Of a stretch of DNA of 41,577 nt, positions 31,501-37,304 are shown one piece after another; position 1 is the stretch's first letter, and the number at the start of each line of letters is the position of its first letter. The stretch is from IMG/VR virus record IMGVR_UViG_3300032820_000028, positions 1 to 41,577 of that record; one strand, 5' to 3'. The notes beneath the pieces are model-generated. The model saw nothing but the letters and a program-made list of their open reading frames with translations, was not told where the DNA came from and searched no databases. Origin of the DNA: a virus. The position numbers were made by a program, and so were the translations under genes.

Positions 31501-33938
31501 TTAAGTAAGTCCCCATAAACAGAGTTGTATCTTTCTACAGCTCGTTTCATCATCTGAGTATTAAACATAAACATCATCTTGAACTGATTATACATAACTT
31601 CATTTATATATTCATATGTATATTCATCAGTTCCTGGCTTATACTTATTTCTGTCAAAAGGGTTTGTTAATTCTTGATTTAATTCTTTCCAAGCTTTTTC
31701 AGTCTCATCTATTCTTTCTACTGATGCCACCATTCTACTTCTTACTTTATCAATACCATCCTGACTTGACTCTTCTGGAAATGCTTCAGCTAAGGCTTTG
31801 TCATCTAACTCTAAGAAATCTTGAAACTGAGCTTTAAAGAAGTGTGACTTTCCTGTCATATGCAAGGAATTTAAGTGTGAATATATTGATGCATCTTTTG
31901 CATCATGATATTCTAATGCACTATATCTTTGATCAGCTTCAAACATTATTTCACTCAAATGTTTTTGTGTAGCAGAATTCAATTTAGAAATATCAAAATA
32001 TCTACCTACTCCACTTGCAGCATCATCATACATCTCTTGTAAGTGTTTAACTGCAATATCTAAGTTTTCTTCTTGCTGTTCTCTATGTGCTTTCCATTCT
32101 TGTTTATTAGTTGCATAATGAAATCCACTAGGAATAGTCTTAAACATTATATGTTGTGGTATTTGTACTAATCCTCCCATTACAAATCCTGATGCAAATA
32201 TTTCAGCTCCTTGCTTAGTCATCATTGCACTAACACCTCTACCTTTAGAAGCACTCCATTCTGAGGAAGCTTTTTGAGCATCCCATCCTACAACTACATT
32301 ATCATTATGGAGGTTTGTATAATAATCCTTCATTGCAACTGCAAGTCCTTCTTGATAAAGTTCTTGAAACCCTTCAGCTAAATTTGCTCTACCATATAAT
32401 AATCCAGCTCCTAATATTTGTTGCATGTTACCTTTAAATCCTCTTGCCATAACTCTTGGTAACCACCATTTACTTCCTTTCTTTATTGCTTCCTTACCTG
32501 TTTTCTTCCCAGCAAAAGTAAGTACTCTTCTACCCATACCTCTTGCTGCTGCCGCAGTTGCTGCTGCTAAACCTCTAAATCCTTTTAAAGCTGTTCCTAT
32601 TACTAATTTATTTGTTAAGAATATAACAGGTGCATTATATATAACTGTCTGAAATTCAGCCTCTTTTGAATGTTTATAAACATTTTCTAATGCTTCCATA
32701 CTAGGATCTCCCCCATTTAATTTTGCTCTTTCTTCTAAATATAAGTTGTCTACCATTTCATTAAATACCATACCACCCTCAAGTTTGGATTCTGCTACAG
32801 CTAAATTTACAGCTCTAAGATCTCTGTAGAATGCTCCAAAATATTGTGCGTTTTTTGCAAAACCTTGTATACCGTTAGCAACATTTTTTGTAGTATTAAG
32901 TGTTCTCCATGCTGCAGCTGTTTCTGGAGCAATCATATGAGCACCAAATCTTAACCCAGCTCTCCAATAGTCTTTTGCATTTTCTGCTTTTCTTAATGAT
33001 CTTATTAATGCACTACCACCACTAACAGCTCTTGTTAATCCAAAATTATTATAAACTCTTGAAAAGTATTTAGGTATGTCAAATGCTCTCTTTACATTTT
33101 TACCAGTTCTTGCAACTGCTACTGCACCAACACCAGGATTTCCACCAGATAAAGCTGTAACACCTGCTAATACTAGCTCTTCTAGGGCAATACTTGTTAT
33201 AATACCCATTGTAAATCCAGTTTGTAAAAGTGTGTTATTTACCCAATCTCCACCACCTTTTCTCATTGCATCATGAAATGATACAGCACCTAAATAATCA
33301 CCTTCTAAGTAGGTTCTTTCACCACTTAGCATATCTCCTATTGCTCTCCAACCAGATGAAAATGCTGGCCAAAATAATTTACCATAATTATCTTGCATTC
33401 TAGAATTACGGTCCCAAAAGTCTTCACTTACCTTATATAATGCTTCATTATTTCTAAAAGGATGAAACCCAACTTCTTGGAAATCAGCTGATCCCTGCCA
33501 TTTATCAAAATTAAAACCTTTGGTGCTAAAATGAATAGTTTTAGGACTAGCACCAAAATAAGCAGGTGCGGTATTTGTTGAATAGGTAAGCATGTTATTA
33601 AAATCTCTTCTTCTTTGTTCAGCAATATTAGCTACTTTACTTTTTTGTTGTTGTTCTGGAAGAGGTGGAAGAAGTTCTTGATTAATTCCTGGAGCATAAG
33701 ATGTAGGAATCTGGTTAATAATTTGTGCAGTAGCTTGCCAATTATTTACCATATCATTAGCAGGACTTAATGTACCTATTGGAAAAGTAAAATAATTATT
33801 TTCAAGTGCCTCTATATCAACATTTTCCATTGATGCATCATGAAGAGGTACAGCTGTAAGTTCTTGAGTATTACTAACTGTTTCATCACTTATCCCAGGT
33901 ATTGTACTATTTGCTTGGTTTTGATCAAATTCTGCCAT
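16518..33938 (-). CDS. 5,806-residue polyvalent virion protein: RNA-polymerase-like core with peptidase, GNAT, P-loop kinase and NADAR domains
   Basis: One unbroken frame of 17.4 kb. N-terminus (1-110): Gln/Pro-rich tail. Residues about 220-620: Ala/Gly-rich hydrophobic helices (for example GITSIALEELVLAGVTALS) that could cross or disturb a membrane. Residues 620-2350: mainly charged helical sequence with Lys/Glu coiled coils. About 2395-2500: zinc peptidase with H2414-E-A-F-H2418. About 3535-3625: GNAT-like FRRLGLGVKLY. About 3925-4080: P-loop kinase (G3930-x-PGSGKST). About 4140-4890: segment resembling crAss-like virion RNA polymerase, with D4514-F-D-I-D4518. About 5335-5480: NADAR. C-terminus: acidic. 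The start ATG overlaps the upstream stop (TAATG). Polyvalent proteins are known to be carried into the cell with phage DNA and to bear many effector domains; the combination here, and its transcription role, are inferred from motifs. Confidence 0.75.
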   Translation of the reverse strand: MAEFDQNQANSTIPGISDETVSNTQELTAVPLHDASMENVDIEALENNYFTFPIGTLSPANDMVNNWQATAQIINQIPTSYAPGINQELLPPLPEQQQKSKVANIAEQRRRDFNNMLTYSTNTAPAYFGASPKTIHFSTKGFNFDKWQGSADFQEVGFHPFRNNEALYKVSEDFWDRNSRMQDNYGKLFWPAFSSGWRAIGDMLSGERTYLEGDYLGAVSFHDAMRKGGGDWVNNTLLQTGFTMGIITSIALEELVLAGVTALSGGNPGVGAVAVARTGKNVKRAFDIPKYFSRVYNNFGLTRAVSGGSALIRSLRKAENAKDYWRAGLRFGAHMIAPETAAAWRTLNTTKNVANGIQGFAKNAQYFGAFYRDLRAVNLAVAESKLEGGMVFNEMVDNLYLEERAKLNGGDPSMEALENVYKHSKEAEFQTVIYNAPVIFLTNKLVIGTALKGFRGLAAATAAAARGMGRRVLTFAGKKTGKEAIKKGSKWWLPRVMARGFKGNMQQILGAGLLYGRANLAEGFQELYQEGLAVAMKDYYTNLHNDNVVVGWDAQKASSEWSASKGRGVSAMMTKQGAEIFASGFVMGGLVQIPQHIMFKTIPSGFHYATNKQEWKAHREQQEENLDIAVKHLQEMYDDAASGVGRYFDISKLNSATQKHLSEIMFEADQRYSALEYHDAKDASIYSHLNSLHMTGKSHFFKAQFQDFLELDDKALAEAFPEESSQDGIDKVRSRMVASVERIDETEKAWKELNQELTNPFDRNKYKPGTDEYTYEYINEVMYNQFKMMFMFNTQMMKRAVERYNSVYGDLLKSGVSKNIQSKDIDVLTNISALVKEMSMLEVEMELARTTEDFEIEMISKSEYKRLYQDIAKRRQAELDKLKAAGKADYANVTKVQEKYDAEEAALNEREIFEAEETTEEKPRYDDNRVPVKREEFTVTTEDGDVIIFRATTRLDGSVVWTMKADDFWVDATVIDAKIQQRDNISNEEAIKLYTEVKVRDSKTDKMIPSGDTYTVGKVEDYSTVMNPKMWDRLTADQKERVDSERAAEKSSETEAETTETKTRIKSGEELTEDEAMLQMSEDERKQYLDQQERSALLKEIFEVLTDKENVIKTTDSKEVLRLIKAKVNKDDSLDEEQKKQEIARRILQYEIKSVEKNFGFFDRRKVGKLRPVIQAYVEYLSKQEGGDGIVDMTKFEDFIKGIMDHKALKGRSIEFNKAINMMINPDHALEMQDRMALGMLKAYRENRGKIEERLRKWVGTQSVNVFLNDLANAGIYPIDEEMEAFLKDPQNNIPRTYRTENGMLTKETDALKYSQLNTIRINFKESMESLFKKEEKKEEKKAEKETVKKEVKSFQDFVEEEQVEDPIKKQEENLDQRIKDAEEMEEGVDDNRLRVPSFIKAVLNRRHANYIRNWKLSDTTEDYMEIEQWREQPKIKAIYKALTEIYKIYALERSTEDFGEWLENNRTTPQVRKIYHSQFALTYTDIAVKEPKGFQKSTLDKGARETVLLGKGVNIIRKTLVDEDGNERHMYDITDDYKNSLILKPIEGEDALNEAKKKQQELINKSTEGGSIIFEGKAFKHGEVLKDKEDNSWVVISKRDTFNGNDLYVTPIQDFKKKIKRTKVIKTGKFTSEEWSRSSDQSIDKKAKEKVSQLRPEEPLYISSTRKKKKDTGGYYKGEDNLEDIETKQEADERQQTMLRNLEPAELAGLTLRISYGPKWAHAEGVPVDKKTVADNHGKEYAENKNILKHAQEYSVEVLNGKTSLGYLNGPTSLILLDSMDMAIHPEVITESQVLKLFRTYGNQNITKVTKDIRNHYIQAYYLYEQFNNALKGKGEGSTVDLKLSDLDYIDIKISRGNEAFVEKGTKGVKFEDLEYKYIDGKSTYWILQYRRDYSITSGGKIKTLDRHITNVKRSQRKQYEDIVDELVRTRGNQLAKLGAYVAVVQLPNGSYSLIEVKAPTMSDEKANNIISSIHKQVEKTLDENITKTKDDKVKPKSTSFNHEYNDKLMEALFIANDVGTDVQLNVTPYGELEITLYNKKAFEKKDGKVAIFERKRLVKGEELAKIKTARDLINYINKLSTDSKNFAKTQNDTAITKEANKIKLNLTVNAFKESIPDKGISSKKILTQYLLPAETSYEARVRKNIKLLMSASDSAGMDSTADRLKTIRRLANEGNAKTIIEEETPTEIIETAEVTPETIADAYENPESIPSNVIAGIVGKIQSGEGLNPGEANLYENIAKERIDEALARAEAQETMDESVKEEYRKKVNIAKQKAEDYYNIKTNEIIEELVKQGQTSAQAKGAAYLTVMNDPVYLKLIEEYEDLNSNSALAVIPGVWDGYDVEKIDNFIAWAKESLPEQLYTRVDHLQQIDELGIKLKEAKYKVGRFLMHGETISELQGEISVGKYTPLKYHEAFHGVFRMLLTDQEIKHYLGLAKKEVRAKMRDGGIKLTHGVVVKNVNDALKEMRKVHPKYAEMTRAKLEETLYEEYLANQFDNWKMNPQSVSTETRSLFQKIMDFIKHLLGYTREKSINDLFNEIDSGVFRTKATKNNMFTRAAESSSGNTYRNKPVAFAIVNIPTGVITTTSTDARTGEERTMDVTSYLPADDAQKMIFTIGQLFMNRREKSSIADSALLDNTISDFVNMYNVTDRIEFYQEQEGFIQFAPKLKKHYEALAEHESLIKDAVLSYIGAFEVKENENDIEESEEAQEYGLRSTSQYSKDQSMIGGWSKLSQWVRQYIGLTTLTEVDEYGNEFINPEAPQHLRERVTVPVDFMFVYRGILKSVKNSRNDQELIKKMVMFSRSDNKHTRAFVDKFLTDIGLTESEVLSDDWQLGENVKDAIKFQRVVNAFRLYRTTNAIVHRDIRGGRESGIYYMYEANRQDDEHSQTKVWAAKFIQKAPRLLKDSELQREVIRALDDLIDLLEETSIADRLTTEQLSKIKNYDVSKDDSLEGRANYISSVLNEALGMSLRSEYIKYSVTNNIAEEDRTNQQQALYILNNYIEAVDTEAIREIKMSLQKGEHLYRDYQELFDEETGESLGFEKGGVKGRIRKLAANNAQFDESVGESTFMSADNHQIWGHQVPTFHLETIAEMRGNEWIKKIQDDDNFTFNSLIKDEKFLEAVRKGEIRHIRLSGHKLAPLGMDTGEFELGSGNGVSYGDLSMKDFIKNMLAMATYTYDKSSPLKKTPVFETKDGQKFVMAPVPIKILSDASTLDMVVMPVNHMIHQTDEGEIELTEEGLDLYINDIQEEYARIQKENDLETKDERTIEGFNTGEMRGLQLFNTGNLMNIREGNIKSTIRVQPPSLADVTIEGILEGNQKITLLSKAQSGKVRIAVGTTAVVELIKRDKAGGEYVAITNKGLSNVEDVDLARVIEDLGTMVYRTRPEARGKKEPLSFTYRKKKFWTFSWNLVNFVNGKQDFYILRYNTNIEGEAGIIDPTAEYNISERTVQELTELRDDAVEREEYELAQQLTNELDSRSEVSEFEIKEGEYLTQKEYEESSILIDKEKRKSLRDSYDSGTPIILSINTISKKAINSKMTKEEQLTVENAVIFNLKVKGNNIGVLAVDSRSNKIIDVEIIPEFRRLGLGVKLYKAAAKKLGGLISDNLIVSAKAQRVWESLVREGLAQEIVDAKTKSIVGDDIGYTWVGETAESKANKLYTLDTSVKEEMERRALAGDSWAVASKEPITYTDANGKKVTTTLEERVKQKQMQELGDFTNMLYEQNIMASLPLDVREGLIDVDTGSAGGVTYSTTQETDYLEKLYNIKHGNREYNLAQLFFNFSINARRFAKHTTGDAAMSFTDMFVNLTKRAKGEHGGGTNFATDVIAPELGIHHKNKDINLLTIRDPKFQKLYNDIFGTGDVGKPGQTADAFAVMTSKAFLHTAFGDGRLSWNQAQLMKKLANGDKISSSEVFGDNKFQGGLILPIGIPGSGKSTWINKLRAEGRNVLVISPDAIRAELTDVSDQSNNALVFKLAHERAATGLRQGKLVVFDATNTMQEGPFGRTALIENLKKMSGKEFTTYYEMFDVDPVTVKQRIEKDIASGKKRAVVPEHVIDRMHTQFVENKNNLSGMIKFDIAHVQNKGLKKLDAFLNSKKFMYFDGTTYLKMSVVTLIPELTSVKINGEWVARIGREEWHDLRLKLEAQEADTETFSMAAFESASKAAKINVVDTKDAFSQTDVSNMFTTIQAKYLRRQMINPSNKLEIVDAVQMKHKLPSEQIEGKTIKIDNKSYSMREVMDKYHKTVQARLANKYFRRRNLIFTMESSLNELAKSKEIGKATVNLKAFVDYAQNALEASQAKVQMLDLFETENGAPKFNLNNQITEKHFEKLFLTFFSKGVLSERLPGTSLALMPEFGFKVVKKVVELDKETGQPIRWDVIRSEDWETNYRPKGVEIQHKEFADENAETFVNMEEGDIYLDVLRHDVMIYNEKGEPTDVTGSEFMMSPHFKSVMDHIKPGDKIPDVIAKAFGIRIPSQDDHSAVNLIMVDFLPAVMGSTAIFSKRLIEISGADFDIDKLYTQLKEFYYKKGVFKEYGKGANRRQQYADYIRNIITQYGNKKSDIFMATEVWADRGDFVPAVTERTITSFNKENGTEYTVDEILNGEMIIDNDGNRNIVQPKINAFIIHEALSISDPLTDQQVLKLWKRNEDIQGGLWLIGLPSTLEEYNQYRDEYGREPYDAALNNDALDLKYALLGNPGKTKPGKGDHVAPAYQSAVVTPLEEAWEFFESQMPGLAEERKAQEYDPYNLLGQAVAFNSNKEFSRGIGSIVAPNLPLNVLSEHAIKLRNDEFIKVLELNGQPYKGFVKKYAINTETGEEDSNLYRKQFAISALISGIVDNANEQLAQKLGIVKPALPVLGTLLAMGVDINTAVVMINHPAINLIYEELGTKRKMEAGFDKRLNDRIIFIEKSVLKRKATDKETQANPEVSTEEMVKFINETKINRSAGSTKAGYVKEAKGSNFEVLTNDQALFDLAVLQEFQKAKAYTDFVRNVGVLLNIAKGTGQDTAAIEDAYDAAAELGLDLNNKEFSKTNIPFDVRSIFNDGKTFQSTYWQILQEINEKVLPKVLLNRTTPFLRLRDSLLNNLNQGRINSEQRRVLSSEITSYLAGKAYIQWLKFDDTHADQLASLSNGYIYDALGEEFTVISVVDRMRRYITSKGRDNYFLNEHIVAIDTKHEDNKQGFSRLITSNWTQFTDEELNNLQSSMLELYSDVNTRQDLMHLINYLTVKDGLRFNSESFINVVPASLLQNQLNVVTPVHKLFLDSKPSDKLYDRIFGATYKELQYELIVGFTEGVNSNKFITQINSKKLDQSFVVDAEEAIIPESTININYYAEEGDSNTKLLSNLAERKFKYDFKGKTKKYSSVEQAFQSLRSGEFDQKTYDKYKKKDGYGVVIEGKETSENIDPLALMRELVITSLTQNHLNDKLIKMLMSHSDFTISQGLTVIDRAMLDGLKMAQTEFVTNKETGRYVTRDYVKYRAKHASKTFNNRTNERLDEGTLRINALFDLGKNSMFANGKPLTGKKLSALNTTKDILKDLGIGYTVSDKKGRPRIIANFPYALTVIDEDLRGNKEYRHYKLEGMIQPGDGTINVDMFDVMNNDGEFLGQIAEYVKYDQLGSRQQKGPAYLYGQRPTYKQLRQNEEDKAEGWDDLVLGIGDDIGEGFEEMFDFDAKRGENKAFSETDDVKATDKGYTATKKQGEEQDENSIESTLETDAEGGFEIDNRRFVDLDAILNKSKDTSEQTDDSDQYPLITEYWNSLDSRGKLKLMDALDITTINELFTIFENQNNLDNEKQFIDRLKSCY
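17499..17936 (-). other. NADAR-like domain within the 5,806-residue protein
   Basis: Residues about 5335-5480. INYYAEEGDSNTKLLSNLAE (L5344 on) followed by KFKYDFKGKTKKYSSVEQAF and a FDQKTYDKYKKK segment match the NADAR order: LSNxAxRxF, G-x-xY-S-VE-xA-xQ. Members of this family remove ADP-ribose from guanine bases and are found as antitoxins to guanine-modifying DarT enzymes. Confidence 0.65.
19269..21521 (-). other. RNA-polymerase-like (double-psi beta-barrel) region within the 5,806-residue protein
   Basis: Residues about 4140-4890. GIRIPSQDDHSAVNLIMVDF and ISGADFDIDKLY give a DxDxD metal loop like NADFDGD of the cellular beta-prime subunit. About 300 residues earlier VQMKHKL (K4215, K4217) is a candidate for the conserved lysines of the other barrel. 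After the DFDID come FSRGIGSIVAPNLPL and ISGIVDNANEQLAQKLG, which I recall from crAss-like giant polymerase proteins. Only motif evidence. Confidence 0.5.
21699..22166 (-). other. P-loop polynucleotide-kinase-like domain within the 5,806-residue protein
   Basis: Residues about 3925-4080. Walker A GIPGSGKST (3930-3938, K3936), then VLVISPDAIRAELT, LVVFDATNTMQ (the Walker-B-like strand with the D-x-TN signature of the T4 Pnk/AAA_33 group), YEMFDVDPVTVKQRIEKD and VVPEHVIDRMHTQF lid. Substrate cannot be told; nucleic-acid 5' ends or a small molecule are usual for this group. Confidence 0.75.
23064..23336 (-). other. GNAT acetyltransferase-like segment within the 5,806-residue protein
   Basis: Residues about 3535-3625. 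GVLAVDSRSNKIIDVEIIPE leads to FRRLGLGVKLYKAAAKKLGG, in which R3587-x-x-x-G is the acetyl-CoA-binding motif A (R/Q-x-x-G-x-G/A: RRLGLG), and a later VWESLVREGLAQEI suits the last helix and strand. Confidence 0.6.
26439..26756 (-). other. HExxH zinc metallopeptidase domain within the 5,806-residue protein
   Basis: Residues about 2395-2500. KYHEAFHGVFRMLL places H2414-E2415-A-F-H2418 in the zinc-binding helix; about 65-75 residues on, AKLEETLYEEYLANQFDNW can supply the downstream acidic ligand. This form occurs in polyvalent phage and plasmid proteins. It may trim the giant protein itself or cut host proteins. Confidence 0.65.
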
Positions 33939-36900
33939 TATTTGGATTTCTTAGCGTTATAACCCTTATCAGCTGCTTGAAGATTTAGATTCATTGTTTG
34001 TTGATTTAGAAGAAATTGAATTGTATTTTGCTCTAAATTTGCCCAAGTTTGAAAACCTTTATGATCTCCAACATCTTCTTTATATATTTGTGTTACATCT
34101 ACAGGATCATCAACATATTGATGTAAGTCAGCATCCCATGTTTGAATATATTTTTCTGCTTGAATAGAATTAATAACATTACCTTCTTCATAAATATTTC
34201 TAAAAATTACCTTACCTCCACCTGGTCTTGTAATTACAACAGGTACTCCAGATTGTAAATAGTCCTCAAAATGATGTCTTGGTTGATTATCCGCTTTATT
34301 AAAGAATTCTCCTTTTGGCCATATAACTGTTAATGTATTGGATGTTAAACCTGCTGCTTCTTTATCACCATCTTGTACTATAGGATCCATATATGCATTA
34401 GCAAACTTCTCATCTAACTGTATAACAACACCACTATAATCTGTTTCTGGATTACCATCCGCAAAAGCTAATTCCCTTCCACCTATGTTTTGATTATATT
34501 GAATAACAGCTTTTAATCTACTTTCTTTACTTTTATCAGAATCTTCATTACTAAGAGAACTTAAATATAATTGTTTTAATATTTCTTTACCGTGTGGCAT
34601 GTTACTAAGTTCTACAAATGATGATGATTTATCACCTGCCTTAATAAACATTTTTCCACTACCTTTTAAGTAGTTCTCTATAAATTGTGCCCATTGATAT
34701 TCACCAGGATTATCACCAGGAGCATTTGCTATATCCATAGCCCCACCAAATGAAGGTGATATTGATGAACCTGCACCATATTGATCTGAACCTTCATACC
34801 AAGCATCAGCATTAAATACTGGAAAACTGTCTTTAGTACCTGTTCCTTTTTCTTGTACTGCATTTACAGTCTCGGTTAATAGTTTATATTGTTCTTTAGC
34901 TTGTGCTGTTGCTCCAACTTTATCAAATGTATATTTTACTCCAGCAATATCATAAACACCTGCTTCTGCTCTTAATCCTGATTGAAGGCTTTCTTTTGAA
35001 AATAAAGATTTCTTCTTTGGTACATCTATAACACTTACCTTAAGGAATTCATCACTTTTAGGTTTAAGATCAATTAACTTTTTCTCATTCACTTCTTTGT
35101 TTGCTCCCGTGAAATAAGGTAACCATTCTCCCAGTGCTGTTAGAGTAGAACTACCTGTACCTTCAATTCGTACTTCATCAAATGCAACAGATGATACAAA
35201 ATCATTAACAAATTCAGTTTCAGTTTTATAGTTATAATTTTTATCAAAAATACTAATACCATATTCATCTAGAAGTTTTTGAAATTTTTGACCTCCTGAA
35301 TCATTCGTTACAACAAGATCATATGCTGCTTTATTTGCTTCAGCCTGCTTCTCTCTAGATGTTTTAATCATTAATTGTTTACCATCTAAGATCTCATCCA
35401 TACGTGTAATACCATTAAGCATCTCTGTATAATCTCCCAACCAACCATTAGTTCCATCAAAACCTTCTATCTGTGTCATCATTTTATCATAGAGTATATT
35501 AACATTTGCTGAATTTCCTTTATCAAGTTGTTCTTTTAATTGATCCCAGTTGTTAATTCCTAAACCTTGAAGCATGTCAGCTCCACCTGCCCCAGAAACT
35601 CCATCTACTCCTGAATCTTTTAGATTTTTATAATATTGCTGTATGATAGCTGGATCTACTTCCATATCCTTTTTTTGTTCACGAGCAGGTAATATTTGTG
35701 CAAATAACTCCTCTGTAGTAACTGGCTCACCTGTTGCAGCATTCATCTGATTGTAAAATTTTACAATCTCATTAAACATTTGTGTTTCAACATCTAATAA
35801 TTGTTTAGCATCCCTCTTCTTATTCTTTTGATCAATTGTAAAAAGAGTAAATACTTCATCATTATCCTCATCAAGAGCATAATTAGCTGTATTAGCATTT
35901 CCTTGTCCATCCCAAACATGTTGTGGTACACCTGGATTCTCTGCTTTAAGAGATGCTTCAAACGCTTTCTCTATCATTTTTAGATCACTTTTATATTTTG
36001 CTAATGATAATCTATTACTCTGTTTAACTTTTTCTAAGTAACTTTTTGTTTCATCCCATTCTGTTTTAGCATCTACACTTGCATATGAATTGGCAGCTAG
36101 ATCAACATCTTTTGCAATAAGGAAGGACATCTCTGCTATATATGCTTTTGTAAGTTGATCATTAGGTCCCATATTTTCCTTAGTTACATCATTATAATTC
36201 TTTGTAAGTGCTGCTTTTGCCTTCTTAATTGATTCTAATTCACCTAAGGTAGATAACCATTCTATTTCTTCTTTACTAGCATTTATAATACCATTTCTTT
36301 TTCTATATTGGTCCCAATGTTGTTTTTTTACCTTTTGATTTTTTTCTTTCTCTTTTAAATCATCAATTGCCTCTTGACCTTTAACTGTATATTTTTCAAT
36401 TGTATCATTTATCCAAACATCTAAAGCTGCATCTACACCTCCATATTGCTCTTGATTTTCTTCAGACCATACTCTTCCATTAACATATGATCTTGTTTTA
36501 TAGTACTCCATCATCTTAGGATTTTGTAATACAACAGCTTTAATATAATCACCTGCAGGATCTGTATATGTCATCTTACCTTCCTTATTAAGAACTCCTG
36601 TAGGTTGTGCTCTTAATAGACTACCATTTTTTTGTGTTATCTTCCATTGACCGTTAGGTGTGAATCTAACATCCTCAATATTCATATCTAATTCCTTAAG
36701 AGCAGCAATCCCATCTGTTATAAGGTCCATCTTATCCACCCATTTAGGAAGTGGTTTATTCATGGCTTCTTCATCTGTAGCATTTACAAAATCATCCATT
36801 TTAAATTGAAGAAATTGTTCAGCACCTTTCCAGTATTTTTTATTTTCATCAGGATTACTACTGTTTAATAATGATTGACCTCTTGCCATTTGTTTTTTAT

Positions 36901-37243
36901 ACTCTTTAGTATAAACAAGATCTCTAACTAGGTTTTTATTCTCATAGAATGGTTTAAACAATGCTTTAGCAGAATCAACGTTTTCTTGTAAAGAAAGATC
37001 TAATCCTGCAATTTGTTTCATTTTTGGAATTAAATGTTCAGTATATTGATCCCTTGTGCTTTTATTGTTAGCTCTTGATAAATCTGCATGAACAACACTT
37101 CCATACATGTTATTCATATGCTTGTAGTTGGTATTATATCTGTCTTGTCTAATGTCTAATACATCAGATAAAAACTTATAATCAGGAGTAAATGTCTCCG
37201 TCTGTGGTATATAATCCGTTACGTTTGGTAGGTACGTTGCCAT
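33938..37243 (-). CDS. 1,101-residue virion structural or ejection protein
   Basis: Mostly helical and polar, no export signal. The N-terminus MATYLPNVTDYIPQTETF, then FKFLSDVLDIRQDRYNTNY-type sequence and KMKQIAGLDLSLQENVDSAK, recalls a group of large proteins found next to the giant polymerase genes of crAss-like and allied Bacteroidota phages, where every member starts with a repeated NxxYxxxN helix. Charged coiled-coil stretches occur at about 285-310 (DDLKEKEKNQKVKKQH) and 330-420. The C-terminal half has beta-rich parts (VVIQLDEKFANAYMDP, GGKVIFRNIYEEGN). A capsid-internal or tail-tube cargo protein is my inference. Its stop overlaps the start of the 5,806-residue gene by one base (TAATG). 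Confidence 0.55.
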   Translation of the reverse strand: MATYLPNVTDYIPQTETFTPDYKFLSDVLDIRQDRYNTNYKHMNNMYGSVVHADLSRANNKSTRDQYTEHLIPKMKQIAGLDLSLQENVDSAKALFKPFYENKNLVRDLVYTKEYKKQMARGQSLLNSSNPDENKKYWKGAEQFLQFKMDDFVNATDEEAMNKPLPKWVDKMDLITDGIAALKELDMNIEDVRFTPNGQWKITQKNGSLLRAQPTGVLNKEGKMTYTDPAGDYIKAVVLQNPKMMEYYKTRSYVNGRVWSEENQEQYGGVDAALDVWINDTIEKYTVKGQEAIDDLKEKEKNQKVKKQHWDQYRKRNGIINASKEEIEWLSTLGELESIKKAKAALTKNYNDVTKENMGPNDQLTKAYIAEMSFLIAKDVDLAANSYASVDAKTEWDETKSYLEKVKQSNRLSLAKYKSDLKMIEKAFEASLKAENPGVPQHVWDGQGNANTANYALDEDNDEVFTLFTIDQKNKKRDAKQLLDVETQMFNEIVKFYNQMNAATGEPVTTEELFAQILPAREQKKDMEVDPAIIQQYYKNLKDSGVDGVSGAGGADMLQGLGINNWDQLKEQLDKGNSANVNILYDKMMTQIEGFDGTNGWLGDYTEMLNGITRMDEILDGKQLMIKTSREKQAEANKAAYDLVVTNDSGGQKFQKLLDEYGISIFDKNYNYKTETEFVNDFVSSVAFDEVRIEGTGSSTLTALGEWLPYFTGANKEVNEKKLIDLKPKSDEFLKVSVIDVPKKKSLFSKESLQSGLRAEAGVYDIAGVKYTFDKVGATAQAKEQYKLLTETVNAVQEKGTGTKDSFPVFNADAWYEGSDQYGAGSSISPSFGGAMDIANAPGDNPGEYQWAQFIENYLKGSGKMFIKAGDKSSSFVELSNMPHGKEILKQLYLSSLSNEDSDKSKESRLKAVIQYNQNIGGRELAFADGNPETDYSGVVIQLDEKFANAYMDPIVQDGDKEAAGLTSNTLTVIWPKGEFFNKADNQPRHHFEDYLQSGVPVVITRPGGGKVIFRNIYEEGNVINSIQAEKYIQTWDADLHQYVDDPVDVTQIYKEDVGDHKGFQTWANLEQNTIQFLLNQQTMNLNLQAADKGYNAKKSK

Positions 37244-37289
37244 ATTACAAAATTACTAAATTTATTTTATTTATAAAAATTATTGATAC

Positions 37290-37304
37290 AAACTTTTTAA
37301 GTTT
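37290..37304. other. Small AT-rich hairpin over a stop codon
   Basis: The 59-base gap 37244-37302 is A/T-rich. AAACTT-TTT-AAGTTT (6-bp stem) covers the TAA of the 1,354-residue gene. It could slow or end transcription but lacks GC pairs; not called as a terminator. Confidence 0.2.

Noticed and set aside
37290-37304. Rho-independent terminator after the 1,354-residue gene
   Set aside because: A 6-bp stem of almost only A/T pairs that covers the stop codon and has no following T-run of sufficient length on the coding strand.
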